Source: JAJDBU01 sp046756925
GTDB lineage: Bacteria; Nitrospirota; Nitrospiria; SBBL01; JAADHI01
Length of the DNA: 29,920 nucleotides
Assembly (NCBI GenBank): GCA_046756925.1
Contig: JBHHXH010000028.1
Coordinates: 1 to 29,920, forward strand
Direction: 5' to 3'
Shown here: positions 15,732-24,414 of the stretch, one piece after another
Layout: each line of letters starts with the position of its first letter
Position numbering within the stretch: the stretch's first letter is position 1
Made by a program: the position numbers and the translations under genes
Notes under the pieces: generated by a model
Told to the model about the DNA's origin: nothing
Databases searched by the model: none
What the model saw: the letters and a program-made list of their open reading frames with translations, nothing else

Positions 15732-17192
15732 TTATTGGGCGATGCAGACCCTGTTACGCCCGGCATCTTTTGCGTTGTAGAGGGCGTCATCCGCCAATTT
15801 TATCAAGTCGCGCTTATTGTCGATATGTCCGTTCATGTTCGCGATGCCGAAGCTGACAGTGACTTTTAAGGCTTCGCTTTCTCCTTTGAAGGCATGGTTT
15901 TCCGTCGTCTCCCGGATTCTTTCGGCAATGACGGTCGTGTCCGAGATGTTCGTATTCGGGACGATGATGACGAATTCCTCTCCTCCGTAGCGGGCTGGGA
16001 AATCGATATTTCGAATGTTTTGATTAATAATGGTGCCGATCTCTCTGAGGATGCTGTCTCCTTGTAGGTGCCCATAGGTATCGTTGATGGCTTTAAAATG
16101 GTCGATGTCCATGACGATCAAGGAGAGGTCGTTTCCCGATCGCTTTGCCCTTTTGAATTCTTTTTCGAACGTTTCCAGAAAATAGCGTTTATTGTAGAGC
16201 TTTGTCAGACCGTCGGTGATCGACAGCTCTCTCGTTTCGTCGTACAAAAGCATCAACTTAAACACCATGGAAAAATCGTGCGCCAGGAGATGAATAATAT
16301 TCTCGGTTTTTGGAGCAAATGCATTTTGTTTCGTCGAAAGAAAGGTGAGGTAACCGATGCAATCGTTATGAATCATGAGAGGAACCAGCAGTCTAGAGAC
16401 GATGATTTCCGTTGCGGAGTTGTCGATGCCGGCGCTTTCTTTAAAAAACCCGGTGTCCACTTCTCCTTTTATCGAATCGTTGTCGATCTTGGTCATGAGA
16501 TATTTTTTCATTTTCGTGATTTCTGTTTCGGACAGGGATTGTTTGAGGTCCAGGTATATTCTCGCTCCTTTTCCGTCAAACAAGCAAAGACACAAACAGC
16601 TATAGTCGATGAGGCTGATGACAAGGTCCTTGAATTCTTTTAAGAGATCGTCTTTGTCATGGATAAAATTGGCGAGCTGCCTCGCTTCGCTGGAAAGGGT
16701 GGATTCGAATAAGAGTTTGTCCAGCAAGCGATTGACGTTCGATTTGATCGATTTCCATTCGGTGCTTTTACTGCTGACGGGAGTCGGGTCTTCATCGGCA
16801 AGGGGAAGACCTATCGGGTTTTTAAGTAAGTCTTCGATCGCGGCTTCCAAACCACTGATATCCGAATCCTTGACGATATATTGGTCGGCGCCGGCGCGAA
16901 TCCCCCAAAAGCGATCCTGCCGTTGGTCCAGGCTTGTCAACAGAATGATGGGAATATGTGCGGTTTTTTTGTCGTTTTTTAACAAGCGGCAGAGTTGGTA
17001 GCCGTTTAATTCCGGCATCAGAATATCGGACACCACGATGTCCGGCTTATCCAACACGGCGCGGCTGACGCCTTCCAAGCCGTCTTCGGCCGTTAAGACC
17101 TCGAAGCCCTTTTTTTCGAAGGAGATTTGAAGCCGAATCAATTGCGTCTTGCTGTCGTCGACCAATAATATGCGCTTCTTCTTTTCCATCAT
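15732..17192 (-). CDS. Response regulator diguanylate cyclase (WspR-like, REC-GAF-like-GGDEF)
   Basis: This 486-residue output protein has a receiver domain at 7-125 (Asp56 in VVSDILMPELNG), a middle domain of about 150-310 that looks GAF-like (CLFDGKGARIYLDL, VPLMIHNDCIGYLTF), and a GGDEF domain at about 325-486. The active site is RYGGEEF (403-407), so it should make c-di-GMP. The inhibitory I-site RNID (394-397) lies exactly five residues before it, so product feedback is likely. WspR has only REC and GGDEF; the middle domain is extra. It is last in the chemosensory operon, 77 bases after cheB, and is the presumed target of the hybrid CheA. The first of two adjacent ATGs is used; the ribosome site is weak. 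Confidence 0.93.
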   Translation of the reverse strand: MMEKKKRILLVDDSKTQLIRLQISFEKKGFEVLTAEDGLEGVSRAVLDKPDIVVSDILMPELNGYQLCRLLKNDKKTAHIPIILLTSLDQRQDRFWGIRAGADQYIVKDSDISGLEAAIEDLLKNPIGLPLADEDPTPVSSKSTEWKSIKSNVNRLLDKLLFESTLSSEARQLANFIHDKDDLLKEFKDLVISLIDYSCLCLCLFDGKGARIYLDLKQSLSETEITKMKKYLMTKIDNDSIKGEVDTGFFKESAGIDNSATEIIVSRLLVPLMIHNDCIGYLTFLSTKQNAFAPKTENIIHLLAHDFSMVFKLMLLYDETRELSITDGLTKLYNKRYFLETFEKEFKRAKRSGNDLSLIVMDIDHFKAINDTYGHLQGDSILREIGTIINQNIRNIDFPARYGGEEFVIIVPNTNISDTTVIAERIRETTENHAFKGESEALKVTVSFGIANMNGHIDNKRDLIKLADDALYNAKDAGRNRVCIAQ

Positions 17193-17269
17193 TATCTATA
17201 CCCGTTGTGTATCCCCTTTCGATCGGTTCTACCCCGACCGGCCAAAGGCGGCCCCTTTGTGTAACTATA

Positions 17270-18328
17270 TCATCTCTTGGTCCAATTGACGATTTCGCTT
17301 GGAATCTCTTCCAGGCTACAGATTTTATTCGTTGCCCCCAGATCCATTGCCGCTTTGGGCATTCCGAAGATCACGCAACTTTTCTCGTCTTGGCCAATCG
17401 TATGACCTCCATGTGTCTTAATCGCCATGAGCCCATTCGCGCCGTCCCGGCCCATCCCGGTGAGGAGCACGCCGATACAAGCTTCTTGATAGACGGGTGC
17501 GACGGAGTTCATGAGAAAATCGACCGATGGACGATGACCGGAAATAGGCGCTTTGTCGCTGATTAAGATTCTTTTTTCATTTGTGACGCCCATGTGTCGG
17601 TCATCCGGCGCCAAATAGACCGTCCCTCTTTCGAGGCGTTCGTAGTTCGTCCCGACCTTTACTTTGATTCGGCATTCTTTTTCCAGCCACGATACCAATC
17701 CCGTTGTAAAACCATGAAAAATATGCTGTGCCACAACGATCGGAAGCGAGAAATTCTTCGGCAAGGTCTTGAGGATGTAGCTGAGGACCGGCGGCCCTCC
17801 TGTGGATGCGCCGATGGCCAGGATGCCTGACTGTCGTTTGTTAATGGGTTTTCCGAAGCAAGCGTATGGCCGTTTTTCCGCTTCGTGAACCTGGGCCGGC
17901 GGCTCCGAGCGGTGATGATATTTCCTAAAAGGCCGGACCTTCGCGACGGCCTTTACCTTTTGAATGACCTCATTACCCATTTTATTGAGGGGCATGCCTT
18001 TTTGTATCACCGGTTTTTCGATGACATCGAGTGCGCCGGCTTTGAGTAACTTAAACACGATCGCGGCATCGCCTTTTACAACGGCGCTGACGACCAATAT
18101 CGCCGTCGGCATGTCTTGCATGATGGTTCGCGTGGCTTCGTATCCATCCATGATCGGCATATGAATATCCATGGTAATCACGTTCGGTTTCAAGACCTTG
18201 ACTTTGTCGATGCATTCCCGGCCGTTTTTGGCCCATCCCACTACCTTGATATTCGGATCCGATTCCAAGAGGGTTTTCATTAATTTGCACACCAATCCTG
18301 AATCTTCCGTAATTAATACCCTAATCAT
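17270..18328 (-). CDS. CheB-type methylesterase response regulator (WspF-like)
   Basis: This protein of about 352 residues has an N-terminal receiver (VLITEDSGLV, Asp in VITMDIHMPIMDG, Lys in VIEKPV), a linker around 125-165, and the methylesterase domain. The catalytic triad is visible as Ser in AIGASTGGP, His in VVAQHIFHGF and Asp in TGMGRDGANG. It removes methyl groups from receptor glutamates and so resets adaptation; in Wsp systems loss of this protein locks c-di-GMP high. ATG at 18328 (MIRVLITEDS) is preferred over the upstream start at 18385, because it gives the normal family N-terminus. It lies 135 bases after cheA. Confidence 0.93.
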   Translation of the reverse strand: MIRVLITEDSGLVCKLMKTLLESDPNIKVVGWAKNGRECIDKVKVLKPNVITMDIHMPIMDGYEATRTIMQDMPTAILVVSAVVKGDAAIVFKLLKAGALDVIEKPVIQKGMPLNKMGNEVIQKVKAVAKVRPFRKYHHRSEPPAQVHEAEKRPYACFGKPINKRQSGILAIGASTGGPPVLSYILKTLPKNFSLPIVVAQHIFHGFTTGLVSWLEKECRIKVKVGTNYERLERGTVYLAPDDRHMGVTNEKRILISDKAPISGHRPSVDFLMNSVAPVYQEACIGVLLTGMGRDGANGLMAIKTHGGHTIGQDEKSCVIFGMPKAAMDLGATNKICSLEEIPSEIVNWTKR

Positions 18329-18411
18329 AAGTATCCATCCATCGTCAACGCGGTTGATTGTCAATATGGCGATCAGTGATTTCAAGTGGTTCGTTTGGGT
18401 TACAGTTTGAT

Positions 18412-18435
18412 TCGATTCCGTCGAATCGATTTTTT
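18412..18435 (+). other. Terminator-shaped hairpin in the cheA-cheB gap, plus orientation
   Basis: TCGATTC (18412-18418) pairs with GAATCGA (18423-18429) around a four-base loop and is followed by TTTTTT on the plus strand. The flanking genes run on the minus strand, so it could only stop antisense transcription as a terminator. In the mRNA of the operon it may act as a processing or pausing hairpin. Confidence 0.45.
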
Positions 18436-18463
18436 GTCGTAGAAATCGCCGATGCCCCCATTG

Positions 18464-21400
18464 TCAGACCAAGCGCTGAATGGTCCTTAACAAATTGGAT
18501 TGATCGAACGAACTTTTGGCAATATAGGCATCCGCACCCACCTCAATGCCTTTCTTTTTGTCTTCATCGGACTCCAGGGCGGTTACCAGAATGACTGGGA
18601 TGTGTTTATATCGATCGTCTTGTTTGACTTGTCCGGTAAAATCGAGGCCGTTTATATTCGGCATTTGTATGTCGCTGACGATGACATCGAAATGATGTTC
18701 TTGGAGTTTCGAGATGGCGTCTTGACCGTCCACCGCCGTCGTTACCCGAAAGCCGTAGGATTCGAGAATGTTTTTCTCCAGTGTCCGGGTCATCGCGGAA
18801 TCGTCCACGACCAATATTGCTTGCCCAAGATGTCCATCTTTTTTAGCGGTGTTTTGATGAGGCCGGGTTACACCTTTGAGCTGAACCGTATTGATCAGGT
18901 CCGTGACGTTTAAAACCGGTGCGATATTTCCGTCACGCATGATCGTCACTCCGGAAATATTGCAAACCCGTTGCATATAATGTCCCAGTCCTTTCATTAA
19001 TATTTCTTCTTCCCCCATGAAATGGTCCATGCCGAAGGCGACCAAGGTGTTGCCGTTTCTCAAGATGGCCACGGGTCTTTCCGAATGTGCATTTTCGATC
19101 TGTGGGGCATCGTGGAGTTCGAGAATGGATCCCATCTTTACATATGGAATATAGGAACCCGAGTAATAGACCGTTGGATATCCTTCGACCACGGGCAAAT
19201 CTCTTTCGATCACGCGAATGATTCGTTCCACCATATTCACGGGTAAAAAATATGTTTCTCCGTTGACTGAGATCTTTAAAGATTGCGTGGTGCTCAACGT
19301 GAGGGGAATGGTCATCGTAAAGGTGGAGCCATTCGAGGGTTCCGTGTCAAGCTCGATGGTGCCTTTTAATTTTTCGATGTTGGATTTGACAACATCCATT
19401 CCAACGCCCCGCCCGGAGATATCGGTGATAATTTCGTTGGTGGAAAAACCGGGGTGAAAGATGAGGTTTAATACCTGTTTTTCGTTCATCTGGTCTAAGT
19501 CTTTTTCAATGAAGAGGGATTTTTTTATGGCGGATTTTTTGATTTTGTCTGTCAGAATGCCCCTCCCGTCGTCCATTACCTTGATGACGCCATTGTTTCC
19601 CTTGTGGGAAACGTCCACGGTAATGAGACCGGTTTCCGGTTTGCCTTGCGCCGTCCGCTCCTCCGGAGATTCGATCCCGTGGTCAATACAATTTCGAATG
19701 ATATGCATCAGAGGGTCTTTCATTTCTTCGAGGATATATTTGTCCAACTCGATGTGACCGCCGATGGTGACTAACTTGACTTGCTTTTTAACGGCGAGGG
19801 ACAAGTCTCGAACCATTCGCGGGAAAACGTCTAGAATGGTTTGAAATGGGAACAGCCTTGTTTTTTTTATATCGTCCTGTAGCCGGTCGAGTGTGATGGA
19901 AAACTGACGAAAATCATCGTCTAGATATTTTTGTAAGGACTCCAATTGATCAAATATGGGTGAGAGCTTCTCTCTTATCTCCGTATTGGGCGTTTTTTGG
20001 CTTGTCGGATTGTATTCGTGGTTGTCCTTGTGAAGTCGTTTTAATTTGATGGACGACCTGGGGTTTTTTTTGATATCGCGCTGAAGGACATTGAAATCGT
20101 CGATGATGGTTTGAATATCCGTCAGGCGTTGGCGCGCTTTTAGTTTCATGATCAGCAGTTCTCCCCCCTGATCCATCAAGCGGTCGAGCTTTTCGGAACT
20201 GACCCGGACCGTGCTGCTTTGTTTGCCGGTAGGGGGTTTTTTCCACATCGTTTGGGTTCTGATATTTTTTTGCGCCGTTTTCGTTTTTTTATCGATGGGG
20301 GACGATGCTGTTTTTATCCAAGCATCCAAGCGGTTATTGATTTTTTTAAAATGCGGAGACGGTTGTATCCCCGCATCCGCTTCGATCTGTCCGATATATT
20401 CATTGACCAAATCCGTCGCGTCCAATAAGGCGCCGGTGAGGTTTTTAGAAACAGGGATCGCGCCATTCATCATTTCATGTAAGAGTTTTTCCAGCGAAAG
20501 CGAGAGGTCTCCCATTTCAAGGTGCTTGATGATTCGAGCGCTCCCTTTCAATGCATAGGCTTGTTCGTATGCATTTTTTAATGCCGAACGCCTTCCTGAT
20601 TCCCGTTCGAGTTCGAGCAGGTTTGTCACCAGTTTTTTGTGTGCGTCTCGGGTTTCTTGCGAAAATAACGCGATATCTCCTTTTATCTCCGAAGGCGCTT
20701 GGCTTGCCGTGGTATTCGACCGATGGCTTGCAGGTCCGTTTTCACCCTTCGATACGGCGGCTTGGATGTGATGGGCGCGTTTCAGTTCCGCGATGATTTT
20801 GTCGGCATCGATCGCCTCGGACCCCTCGGATTTATCGTTTTCCGACAGATCTTGCAGGATGTTTTCGACGGCGTCCAATCCCTTTAGGACGAGATCTCCG
20901 ACTTCCGTTGAGAAGTCCATCCGTTTATTTTTAACGCTGCCGAGAATCGATTCCAATTGGTGGGAGATGTTTTCGATCGATGTGACATTCATCATTCTCG
21001 CCGCTCCCTTTAAACTATGGGCTTCCCGGAAGACGGTTTCGATCAAATCGGGTTGATTCGGGTTTTCTTCCAAGGAGATGAGGGCTTCATTTAGATTCTG
21101 AATATGCTCTTTGCATTCGACCTTAAAAACCGCTAAGAACTGGCTGAAATCGTCCTCATGTAACTCGGATGCGGTTTCATCATCGGCACTTTCCGTGTCG
21201 GCTTCTTTTCCGTTGCCGGCTTTGTCGGGGACATCGGGGTTGAAAGCCCTCTCCAATTCATGGAGGATGCCCGAAGTATCGATCTTGTTTTCTTCATCCC
21301 CTTCGGAAATGGATTGCACGATCGTCTCGATCACATCCAAGCCTTTGAGCACCAATCCGCTGATTTCGGAGGAAAAGGTCATCTCGCTGCTTTTCACCTT

Positions 21401-21631
21401 TCCGAGAATCGTTTCCAAGTGGTGAGAAATTTGTTCGATCGAGCTGAAGTTGATCATCCTTGCAGCGCCTTTTAAACTGTGCGCTTCCCGGAAGACTTCT
21501 TCGATCAGCTCGGATTGGTCCGGGTTTTCTTCCAAGGAAATGAGGGCTTCATTCAAGTTTTGAATGTGCTCGTCACATTCGACTTTGAAAACTTCGAAAA
21601 GCCTTTCAAAATCTTCTTTGTTTAAATCCAT
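18464..21631 (-). CDS. Hybrid CheA histidine kinase with three Hpt-like domains and C-terminal receiver (WspE-like)
   Basis: Domains of this 1055-residue protein: Hpt 1 (about 8-110, His51 in REAHSLKGAARM), Hpt 2 (about 162-262, His205 in an almost identical motif), a third Hpt-like domain (about 320-420) reading QAYALKGSARI with Tyr359 in place of His, then the dimerisation helices (SEKLDRLMDQGGELL), HATPase (IIRNCIDHGIE, MDDGRGI, GRGVGMDVV), a CheW-like domain with LPVNMVERIIRV, and a receiver (938-1055, VVDDSA, Asp987 in VSDIQMP). It autophosphorylates on Hpt His under receptor control and passes phosphate to its own receiver, CheB and the GGDEF regulator. Hpt 1 and 2 look like a recent duplication. 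The start overlaps the MCP stop by one base (TAATG). Confidence 0.95.
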   Translation of the reverse strand: MDLNKEDFERLFEVFKVECDEHIQNLNEALISLEENPDQSELIEEVFREAHSLKGAARMINFSSIEQISHHLETILGKVKSSEMTFSSEISGLVLKGLDVIETIVQSISEGDEENKIDTSGILHELERAFNPDVPDKAGNGKEADTESADDETASELHEDDFSQFLAVFKVECKEHIQNLNEALISLEENPNQPDLIETVFREAHSLKGAARMMNVTSIENISHQLESILGSVKNKRMDFSTEVGDLVLKGLDAVENILQDLSENDKSEGSEAIDADKIIAELKRAHHIQAAVSKGENGPASHRSNTTASQAPSEIKGDIALFSQETRDAHKKLVTNLLELERESGRRSALKNAYEQAYALKGSARIIKHLEMGDLSLSLEKLLHEMMNGAIPVSKNLTGALLDATDLVNEYIGQIEADAGIQPSPHFKKINNRLDAWIKTASSPIDKKTKTAQKNIRTQTMWKKPPTGKQSSTVRVSSEKLDRLMDQGGELLIMKLKARQRLTDIQTIIDDFNVLQRDIKKNPRSSIKLKRLHKDNHEYNPTSQKTPNTEIREKLSPIFDQLESLQKYLDDDFRQFSITLDRLQDDIKKTRLFPFQTILDVFPRMVRDLSLAVKKQVKLVTIGGHIELDKYILEEMKDPLMHIIRNCIDHGIESPEERTAQGKPETGLITVDVSHKGNNGVIKVMDDGRGILTDKIKKSAIKKSLFIEKDLDQMNEKQVLNLIFHPGFSTNEIITDISGRGVGMDVVKSNIEKLKGTIELDTEPSNGSTFTMTIPLTLSTTQSLKISVNGETYFLPVNMVERIIRVIERDLPVVEGYPTVYYSGSYIPYVKMGSILELHDAPQIENAHSERPVAILRNGNTLVAFGMDHFMGEEEILMKGLGHYMQRVCNISGVTIMRDGNIAPVLNVTDLINTVQLKGVTRPHQNTAKKDGHLGQAILVVDDSAMTRTLEKNILESYGFRVTTAVDGQDAISKLQEHHFDVIVSDIQMPNINGLDFTGQVKQDDRYKHIPVILVTALESDEDKKKGIEVGADAYIAKSSFDQSNLLRTIQRLV
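20867..21589 (-). repeat. Internal tandem duplication of the Hpt module in cheA
   Basis: Residues 15-101 and 169-255 of CheA are very alike, offset by 154 residues (462 bp). Long identical peptide blocks are HIQNLNEALISLEENP and FREAHSLKGAARM. The DNA is also close (about 21589-21331 against 21127-20867), suggesting a fairly recent duplication or gene conversion. Confidence 0.8.
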
Positions 21632-23172
21632 TATCGGTCTCGGCCTTCATTTTCAAAAAAATCGTCTTCATTGACTTGGATGGCTTTTAATTTTTCAATT
21701 TTTCGATCGATGAGCCGATGCAATTGTTTAATGGAATTCAACGATTCTTTTGTTGCCGCCGTCGATTCCTGCATGCCTTTATTGATTTGACTCATCGCCT
21801 CCGCGACCTGGTTGTTCGCCAGGGATTCCTGCCGTGACGCGATGGCGATTTCATTGGCCGCATCGGCCGTGGCGCTGATGGTCTCGATGGCGTTATTGAT
21901 GGTCGAGCCCGCTTCAAGGATATGATTCACGCCCGTATCGACTCTTTTACCGCCTTCTTCGGTCGTCATGACCGTCGAATTGACGGAGTTTTGAATTTCC
22001 AATATCAGTTCTTCGATCTTTTCCGCGGCCTTCTTGCTTTGATCGGCGAGCGAGCGGACCTCGGAGGCGACAACGGCAAAGCCTTTTCCATGGTCCGCTG
22101 CCTTGGCCGCCTCGATGGCCGCGTTCACGGCGAGCATATCCGTCTTGTTCGCGATATCGCCCACGACATTGATAATCGCGCCGATTTGGTTGGTGTTTTC
22201 GCTCAAGTTGAGTACATCTTCCGCAATTTCCGAGACCTTCTTCTTTATCGAATTCATCTCGGAAATGGATTCGTCGATGGCCTGTTGGCCGGCATGGGCG
22301 ACGGAGAGCGCTTCCTTCGATTGGTTCGCCAGCGACTCCGCCTTGGCGTTGACCTGCTTCGATGAGGCGTTTAATTGTTCGACAGTGGTCGTTACTTCAT
22401 GGACCGACGAGGCTTGTTGCGACGTGATTTTATCTTGGCTGTCGGCAGAATTGGAGATTTTAGACATTGCGACTTTAATCGGTTTGATGACTTCTCGATT
22501 AATGAGCAGATTCATGACGATTCCGATTAAGGAGATTACCACGACCGACGATATGATCGCCCAAAGGATATTGTGGTTAATCGCCTCGATCATGGCGGTT
22601 CTGGAGACCGATATTTGGAGGATGCTGCGCACGGGATGGTCTTCGTAACCATGACACAGGATACAGCGTTCGTCCTTTACGATCGGAAGCAGCCGGGTAT
22701 GGACCGGTTCTCCGTTGATTTCCTCATCATAGGAGATGGGGCTTGCCGTGTCGACGGCTTCCTTAAATTCCCGCATCCGGTTTTGGTCGAATCTCCTGGG
22801 TGTTTTTTTAACATTTCTTAAGGGGAATTTTTCGAAGGTGAGAAATGCGTTGACATCCTTCCGGGTTTCGTTGTCGATAAACGCGGCGACGCCGTTTCTC
22901 CGATAATCTCTTAATTCGACGAGATCGTGGGTCTTTAGAATGCTTTCAAGCCAGCCGATGACAATCGGGGCATTTCCGGTCACCATTGCGTTTTTAATGC
23001 CTTTTTCAAAGACCGTAGACAATAGATCCATCTTGTTGTGTTCGGCTTTTTTAATGTTTTCGATGTTGTTTTTTATGGAAAAAAAAGAGATGAACCCCAG
23101 TCCGACCGCCAGGGTCAATGCGATAATAATGATCAACCGCTGTTGCATCGATAGTTTAGCTATTGAAAACAT
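21631..23172 (-). CDS. Methyl-accepting chemotaxis protein with periplasmic haem-c motif (WspA-like)
   Basis: This 513-residue receptor has TM1 (about 12-32), a periplasmic domain (about 33-200) and TM2 (about 202-224). The periplasmic domain carries a single CxxCH motif (C170-H174, ERCILCHGYEDHP), the attachment signature for c-type haem. It sits after a stretch that suggests the Tll0287/DUF3365-like haem sensor group. After TM2 the first HAMP helix (VIKPIKVAMSKI) runs almost straight into the signalling coiled coil without a clear second HAMP helix. The cytoplasmic hairpin tip is canonical (NAAIEAAKAADHGKGFAVVASEVRSLA). There is no CheR-tethering pentapeptide at the C-terminus. ATG at 23172 follows a GGGGGG site. 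Confidence 0.94.
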   Translation of the reverse strand: MFSIAKLSMQQRLIIIIALTLAVGLGFISFFSIKNNIENIKKAEHNKMDLLSTVFEKGIKNAMVTGNAPIVIGWLESILKTHDLVELRDYRRNGVAAFIDNETRKDVNAFLTFEKFPLRNVKKTPRRFDQNRMREFKEAVDTASPISYDEEINGEPVHTRLLPIVKDERCILCHGYEDHPVRSILQISVSRTAMIEAINHNILWAIISSVVVISLIGIVMNLLINREVIKPIKVAMSKISNSADSQDKITSQQASSVHEVTTTVEQLNASSKQVNAKAESLANQSKEALSVAHAGQQAIDESISEMNSIKKKVSEIAEDVLNLSENTNQIGAIINVVGDIANKTDMLAVNAAIEAAKAADHGKGFAVVASEVRSLADQSKKAAEKIEELILEIQNSVNSTVMTTEEGGKRVDTGVNHILEAGSTINNAIETISATADAANEIAIASRQESLANNQVAEAMSQINKGMQESTAATKESLNSIKQLHRLIDRKIEKLKAIQVNEDDFFENEGRDR

Positions 23173-23252
23173 TTCCCCCCCCTAGGAATGTGATTTGTAG
23201 AGCTACCTTTGTCTTCGACCGTGACACGTGCTTTCGCCGTCAGGGCTTTTAC

Positions 23253-23942
23253 TCATACCACTTCGTTGATATACAGTCTTTCGTCGCATAAAAGCGCTTC
23301 GGGATCGATCAGTAGGAGCGGTTTATCCTTCCACTGCGCTTCCGATTTCACGATTTTGCTGTTGTTTTGAAAAAAAGAAGAAACGGGCTGAATATGCTTT
23401 GCCGGTAATTCGATGATGTTGTCCAGCTTGTCGATGATGATGCCGGCCCTTTTCCCCGAGTATTCGACGATCAGGATGATATGCGGTTTGTGTTCGACCG
23501 GCCGATGCCGTTCTTCTTGAGGACGGGCCGGATCGTGTTCGGGTTCTTTCTCAATATCGAATAATATGCTGAGGTCAATGATAGTTAAGACGGTCCCTCT
23601 GTAGTTGATCAAACCGACGAGGACCGAAGGGGTGCAGGGGATGCGGACGATGCGGTTTGCTTCATATACTTCTTGAAGATGTTTGACTTCGATACCGAAC
23701 AATTCCCCCCCGACATGAAAGGAAATGACTTTGAGGAAGTCCTTTTGCGCCGTTCCTTTCCTCTTTTCCTGTTGAAGGCTTTTTGCGCGTTGAATAAAGA
23801 CGGCCTCTTTTTCGTCCGATGACAGATCTCGATGTTGTTTAGCAATATTCCGGAGATCATTGGTTTTTTTTCTAAAATATTCCCAATGATCGACTTCTTG
23901 TTGATTTGTATGCATTGCCCCCATCATATTTTTAAAGTTCAT
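23253..23942 (-). CDS. CheW-like adaptor with N-terminal extension (WspD-like position)
   Basis: This 229-residue protein has a CheW domain at about 70-225: FLKVISFHVGGELFGIEVKHL, IVRIPCTPSVLVGLINYRGTV, IIDLSILF, IILIVEYSGKRAGIIID and the final IDPEALL. It has about 68 extra N-terminal residues that are charged and helical (HWEYFRKKTNDLRNIAK, then EAVFIQRAKSLQQEK). The RA-containing helix is like those in CheW proteins of alternative-function chemosensory systems. A Glu/Pro/His-rich insert lies near 132-152. It links receptor to CheA. It overlaps the other CheW gene by 11 bases and precedes the MCP gene by 80. Confidence 0.9.
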   Translation of the reverse strand: MNFKNMMGAMHTNQQEVDHWEYFRKKTNDLRNIAKQHRDLSSDEKEAVFIQRAKSLQQEKRKGTAQKDFLKVISFHVGGELFGIEVKHLQEVYEANRIVRIPCTPSVLVGLINYRGTVLTIIDLSILFDIEKEPEHDPARPQEERHRPVEHKPHIILIVEYSGKRAGIIIDKLDNIIELPAKHIQPVSSFFQNNSKIVKSEAQWKDKPLLLIDPEALLCDERLYINEVV

Positions 23943-24414
23943 GCCTCAGTGCTCCCGCCTTGCCGGTCGTTATTTCGAGGGATCGAAGTGTGGCAGCTTC
24001 GCCTCCGGCAAGCATTTTTTGCAAATCCAGCAAAATCACGTGTGTTTCGTCGATTTGAGCGACTGCAGAGATATATTTAAGCTGTGTGCCTTTGATCATA
24101 TTCGGCGGATCGATCAGTTGCGGTTCTTCAATATCCACGACCGAAAGAACTTTATCGACGATCAAGCCCGTCACCAGCGTGTCCACACGGGTGACAATGA
24201 TATCGTTGTCCAGTTCCAAGGTTGGGTTTCCGAATTCGAGACGTTTTCTTAAGTCGATGACTGGGACGGCCCGGCCCCTTAAGTAAATCATCCCGCACAC
24301 GAAGGTCGGTTGGTTGGCCAATGGGGTAATGGCCGGAAGCGGAATCACTTCTTCCACATCCTTCACATCAACCGCATAACGTTCGTTTTTTAAGGAAAAA
24401 ATAACCAAGGTCAT
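23932..24414 (-). CDS. CheW adaptor (WspB-like)
   Basis: This 160-residue protein is a plain CheW domain: MTLVIFSLKNERYAVDV, the VIPLPAITPLANQPTFVCGM loop, IYLRGRAVPVIDLRKRL and VTGLIVDKVLSVVDI. It couples the receptor array to the CheA kinase. Length is normal. The start overlaps the end of the cheR gene by four bases (ATGA), and its own end overlaps the next CheW gene. Having two CheW genes in one operon is one of the Wsp hallmarks. Confidence 0.93.
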   Translation of the reverse strand: MTLVIFSLKNERYAVDVKDVEEVIPLPAITPLANQPTFVCGMIYLRGRAVPVIDLRKRLEFGNPTLELDNDIIVTRVDTLVTGLIVDKVLSVVDIEEPQLIDPPNMIKGTQLKYISAVAQIDETHVILLDLQKMLAGGEAATLRSLEITTGKAGALRHEL

